In this document: positions 62,475 to 64,000 of the stretch, one piece after another | Position numbering within the stretch: position 1 is the first letter of the stretch | Layout: every line of letters starts with the position of its first letter | Source of the DNA: Hansfordia pulvinata | Lineage: Eukaryota; Ascomycota; Sordariomycetes; Xylariales | Length of the DNA: 64,000 nt | Reading direction: 5' to 3' | Assembly: GCA_006538405.1 (NCBI GenBank) | Contig: BJKQ01000004.1 | Span: 496,001-560,000, forward strand | Program-made: the position numbers and the translations under genes | The notes under the pieces: model-generated | What the model saw: the letters and a program-made list of their open reading frames with translations, nothing else | Databases searched by the model: none | Told to the model about the DNA's origin: nothing

Positions 62475-63794
62475 CTATAACTTGTTGTTGAATACCCGCC
62501 CGCCGACGTGGTTCACCAGCTCCCTCACCGGCTGCAGGTAATCCAGCCCGGCGCCAAAGTCCATGCCCTTCCTCATGACCCGCCGGTAGTTCTCGCCGGG
62601 GCTGACCTTGCCCAGGGTGTACGGCCGCCGGGTGTCGACGCGGTCCGGCACGGGGACGCTGCGGCCGACGACGGCCTCGAGGCCCAGCCACGCCGCCACG
62701 ACGGCCTCCTTGGCGTCGCCGGGGATGCCCGCCTCGTCCAGCCGGCGCACGCGCGTCGCCGGCCCCAGCGCCGCCGCGACGAAGTCGACAATGTTGGGGT
62801 TGCGGGCGCCGCCGCCGCACACGTACAGCTCGGCCAGGGGGCCGTGCTGGGCGCACGGCGCGTGCCGCCGGCACTGCTCCACGATGGCCTGCGCCGTGAT
62901 GCGCGTCATGGTGGCCACGACGTCGTTGCCCGACAGGCCCTTCTTGAGCCCCTGCTGGATCATGTCGTGCGCGATCGAGTCTCGGAAGACCTCGCGGCCC
63001 GTCGTTTTTGGCAGGCCCCGCGCGAAGTAAGGGTGCGCGGCGAGGAAGCCGTCGACCATGGCCTGGTCGACGGTGCCGGCGCGGCCCATGGCGCCGCCCT
63101 CGTCGAACTCGCGCTCGCCGTGGGTGAAGTGGCGGACGGCGGCGTCGATGAAGATGTTGCCGGGCCCCGTGTCGAAGTCGAAGTACTCCTGGCTGGGCAG
63201 CCCGTTGACGTCGGGCGGGACGAAGCAGAGGTTGGCCACGCCGCCAATATTCTGGCACGCGCGCAGCTTGGTCGGGTGGTGCAGCACGAGGGCGTCGAAG
63301 AAGGCCACGAGGGGCGCCCCTTGGCGGCCCGCCGCCTGGTCCGAGGCGCGGAAGTCGGTGGCCGTGGTGATGCCCGTGCGGGCCGCCAGGATGGCGCCCT
63401 CCGCCATGGTCAGCGCCGACCGCGTCTGGCCCGCCTCGGGCATGCTGAGCAGCCAGACGGTCTGCCCGTGGGACCCCAGCACGTCGATGGACGACAGCGA
63501 GACGCCGTGCCGCGCGCTGAACTCGCGGACCGCCGCCGCGAACGCCTCGCCCAGCAGCACGTTGACCGCCGACACCTCCTCCGGGCTCGTGGCGTTCTGC
63601 AGGATCATCTCCATCACGCGCTTCTTGATCTTGTGCTCCAGGGGTATCTCGTCGTACTGGAGCAGCTCGAGGTGCATGGGCGCGTTGGGCGTCTCCTGCC
63701 GGAACCGGCACAGGGCGCAGTCGATGGCGTCCATGGACCGGCCCGAGTTCAGCCCGAGGACGGTCATGTCCAGCGGGGAGCTCATGTACGACAT
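62475..63794 (-). CDS. Anhydro-N-acetylmuramic acid kinase (AnmK) homologue
   Basis: Bacterial AnmK phosphorylates 1,6-anhydro-N-acetylmuramic acid during cell-wall recycling. This intact single-exon frame has 439 residues, about 70 more than bacterial enzymes. Sugar-kinase/Hsp70-fold motifs are in order: [68 protein letters not shown] and [20 protein letters not shown]. The first motif departs from the usual GTSMDGID: Thr and Gly are Arg and Ala here, in the phosphate-binding loop. Fungi lack peptidoglycan, so the substrate could come from bacterial debris or be a different anhydrosugar (levoglucosan kinases are relatives). No intron and bacterial relatives hint at ancient transfer; base composition matches its neighbours. 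Start chosen at [10 protein letters not shown]; an inner Met at LDMTVLG is also possible. Confidence 0.9.
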   Translation of the reverse strand: MSYMSSPLDMTVLGLNSGRSMDAIDCALCRFRQETPNAPMHLELLQYDEIPLEHKIKKRVMEMILQNATSPEEVSAVNVLLGEAFAAAVREFSARHGVSLSSIDVLGSHGQTVWLLSMPEAGQTRSALTMAEGAILAARTGITTATDFRASDQAAGRQGAPLVAFFDALVLHHPTKLRACQNIGGVANLCFVPPDVNGLPSQEYFDFDTGPGNIFIDAAVRHFTHGEREFDEGGAMGRAGTVDQAMVDGFLAAHPYFARGLPKTTGREVFRDSIAHDMIQQGLKKGLSGNDVVATMTRITAQAIVEQCRRHAPCAQHGPLAELYVCGGGARNPNIVDFVAAALGPATRVRRLDEAGIPGDAKEAVVAAWLGLEAVVGRSVPVPDRVDTRRPYTLGKVSPGENYRRVMRKGMDFGAGLDYLQPVRELVNHVGGRVFNNKL

Positions 63795-64000
63795 GACGTC
63801 TCTGACGTCCGGTTGCGTCGCGTCGGGGAGGGGAGGAGAGGGGGGGGGGGATGTCGTAGTGGGTGGACGTGTGGGCGCGGACGCGGGCGCGGGAGAAGGG
63901 CGCGCCCCAGGGGATCGTCGAGGAAAAGGTCAAGCAAGCAAGGCGGGCACTCGGGGAGCGCGGCCCGTTGCGTCGGCGGCCCTCTGACAACCTATTATAA
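63795..64000. other. Upstream region of the AnmK-like gene
   Basis: Only 206 bp to the window edge; G-rich on the + strand. No gene seen. Confidence 0.5.

Noticed and set aside
62428..63990. 520-residue minus-strand frame overlapping the AnmK-like gene
   Set aside because: Arg/Ala/Gly-rich shadow in another frame; AnmK motifs are all in the 439-residue frame.

Overview
The window is nuclear DNA of a filamentous ascomycete (Pezizomycotina, most likely a Sordariomycete). Genes are GC-rich and carry short introns of about 50-200 bp with GT-AG ends and CTAAC/CTGAC-type branch sites. They sit on both strands without operons and are separated by 0.5-5 kb of intergenic DNA. The recognisable proteins are typical of this group (Sec31, GAPDH, reptin, Ufd1, a Hul4-type HECT ligase, a mitochondrial ribosomal protein, and fungal TMEM135-like, YAG7-like and CENP-W-like proteins). 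The organism name is inference only.

Layout. 1-7.4 kb: the 3' part of SEC31, then on the minus strand a short-chain dehydrogenase and a secreted-type DJ-1/PfpI protein. 7.4-19.5 kb: gene-poor, with two small secreted-protein genes (about 10.0-10.5 kb and 13.8-14.1 kb). 19.5-20.7 kb: GAPDH. 20.97-21.5 kb: an AT-richer inverted-repeat element resembling a MITE, ending in a perfect 41-bp tandem duplication. 22.6-30.3 kb: a dense housekeeping block (RVB2/reptin and PTH2 divergent; a Lin1/CD2BP2-type GYF protein and UFD1 divergent). 32.1-34.5 kb: a coiled-coil nuclear-type orphan. 39-41.3 kb: a long basic, disordered nuclear-type protein. 42.3-43.7 kb: a DUF3712/LEA14-like protein with long polyQ and polyHis tracts. 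47.3-51.3 kb: HECT E3 ligase. 52.0-53.0 kb: mitoribosomal protein. 54.0-56.6 kb: TMEM135-like membrane protein. 57.7-59.3 kb: YAG7-like RGG protein. 61.2-61.7 kb: a 78-residue histone-fold CENP-W-like protein. 62.5-63.8 kb: an anhydro-N-acetylmuramic acid kinase homologue.

The genes are mostly independent. Three bear on protein quality control (UFD1, the HECT ligase, PTH2). There is no biosynthetic cluster.

Two window-wide observations matter to any reader. First, at least 14 coding interruptions in nine genes (a fifteenth, in Sec31, is included in that count; one in the small Cys-rich protein is less certain) are all -1 shifts, many in G/C homopolymers. I read this as missing bases in the assembly, not as pseudogenes, and the gene models span them. 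Second, intergenic DNA is strewn with a palindrome-forming octamer TACGAGTA/TACTCGTA and with TAGGTACC-type words, which I did not notice inside coding exons.
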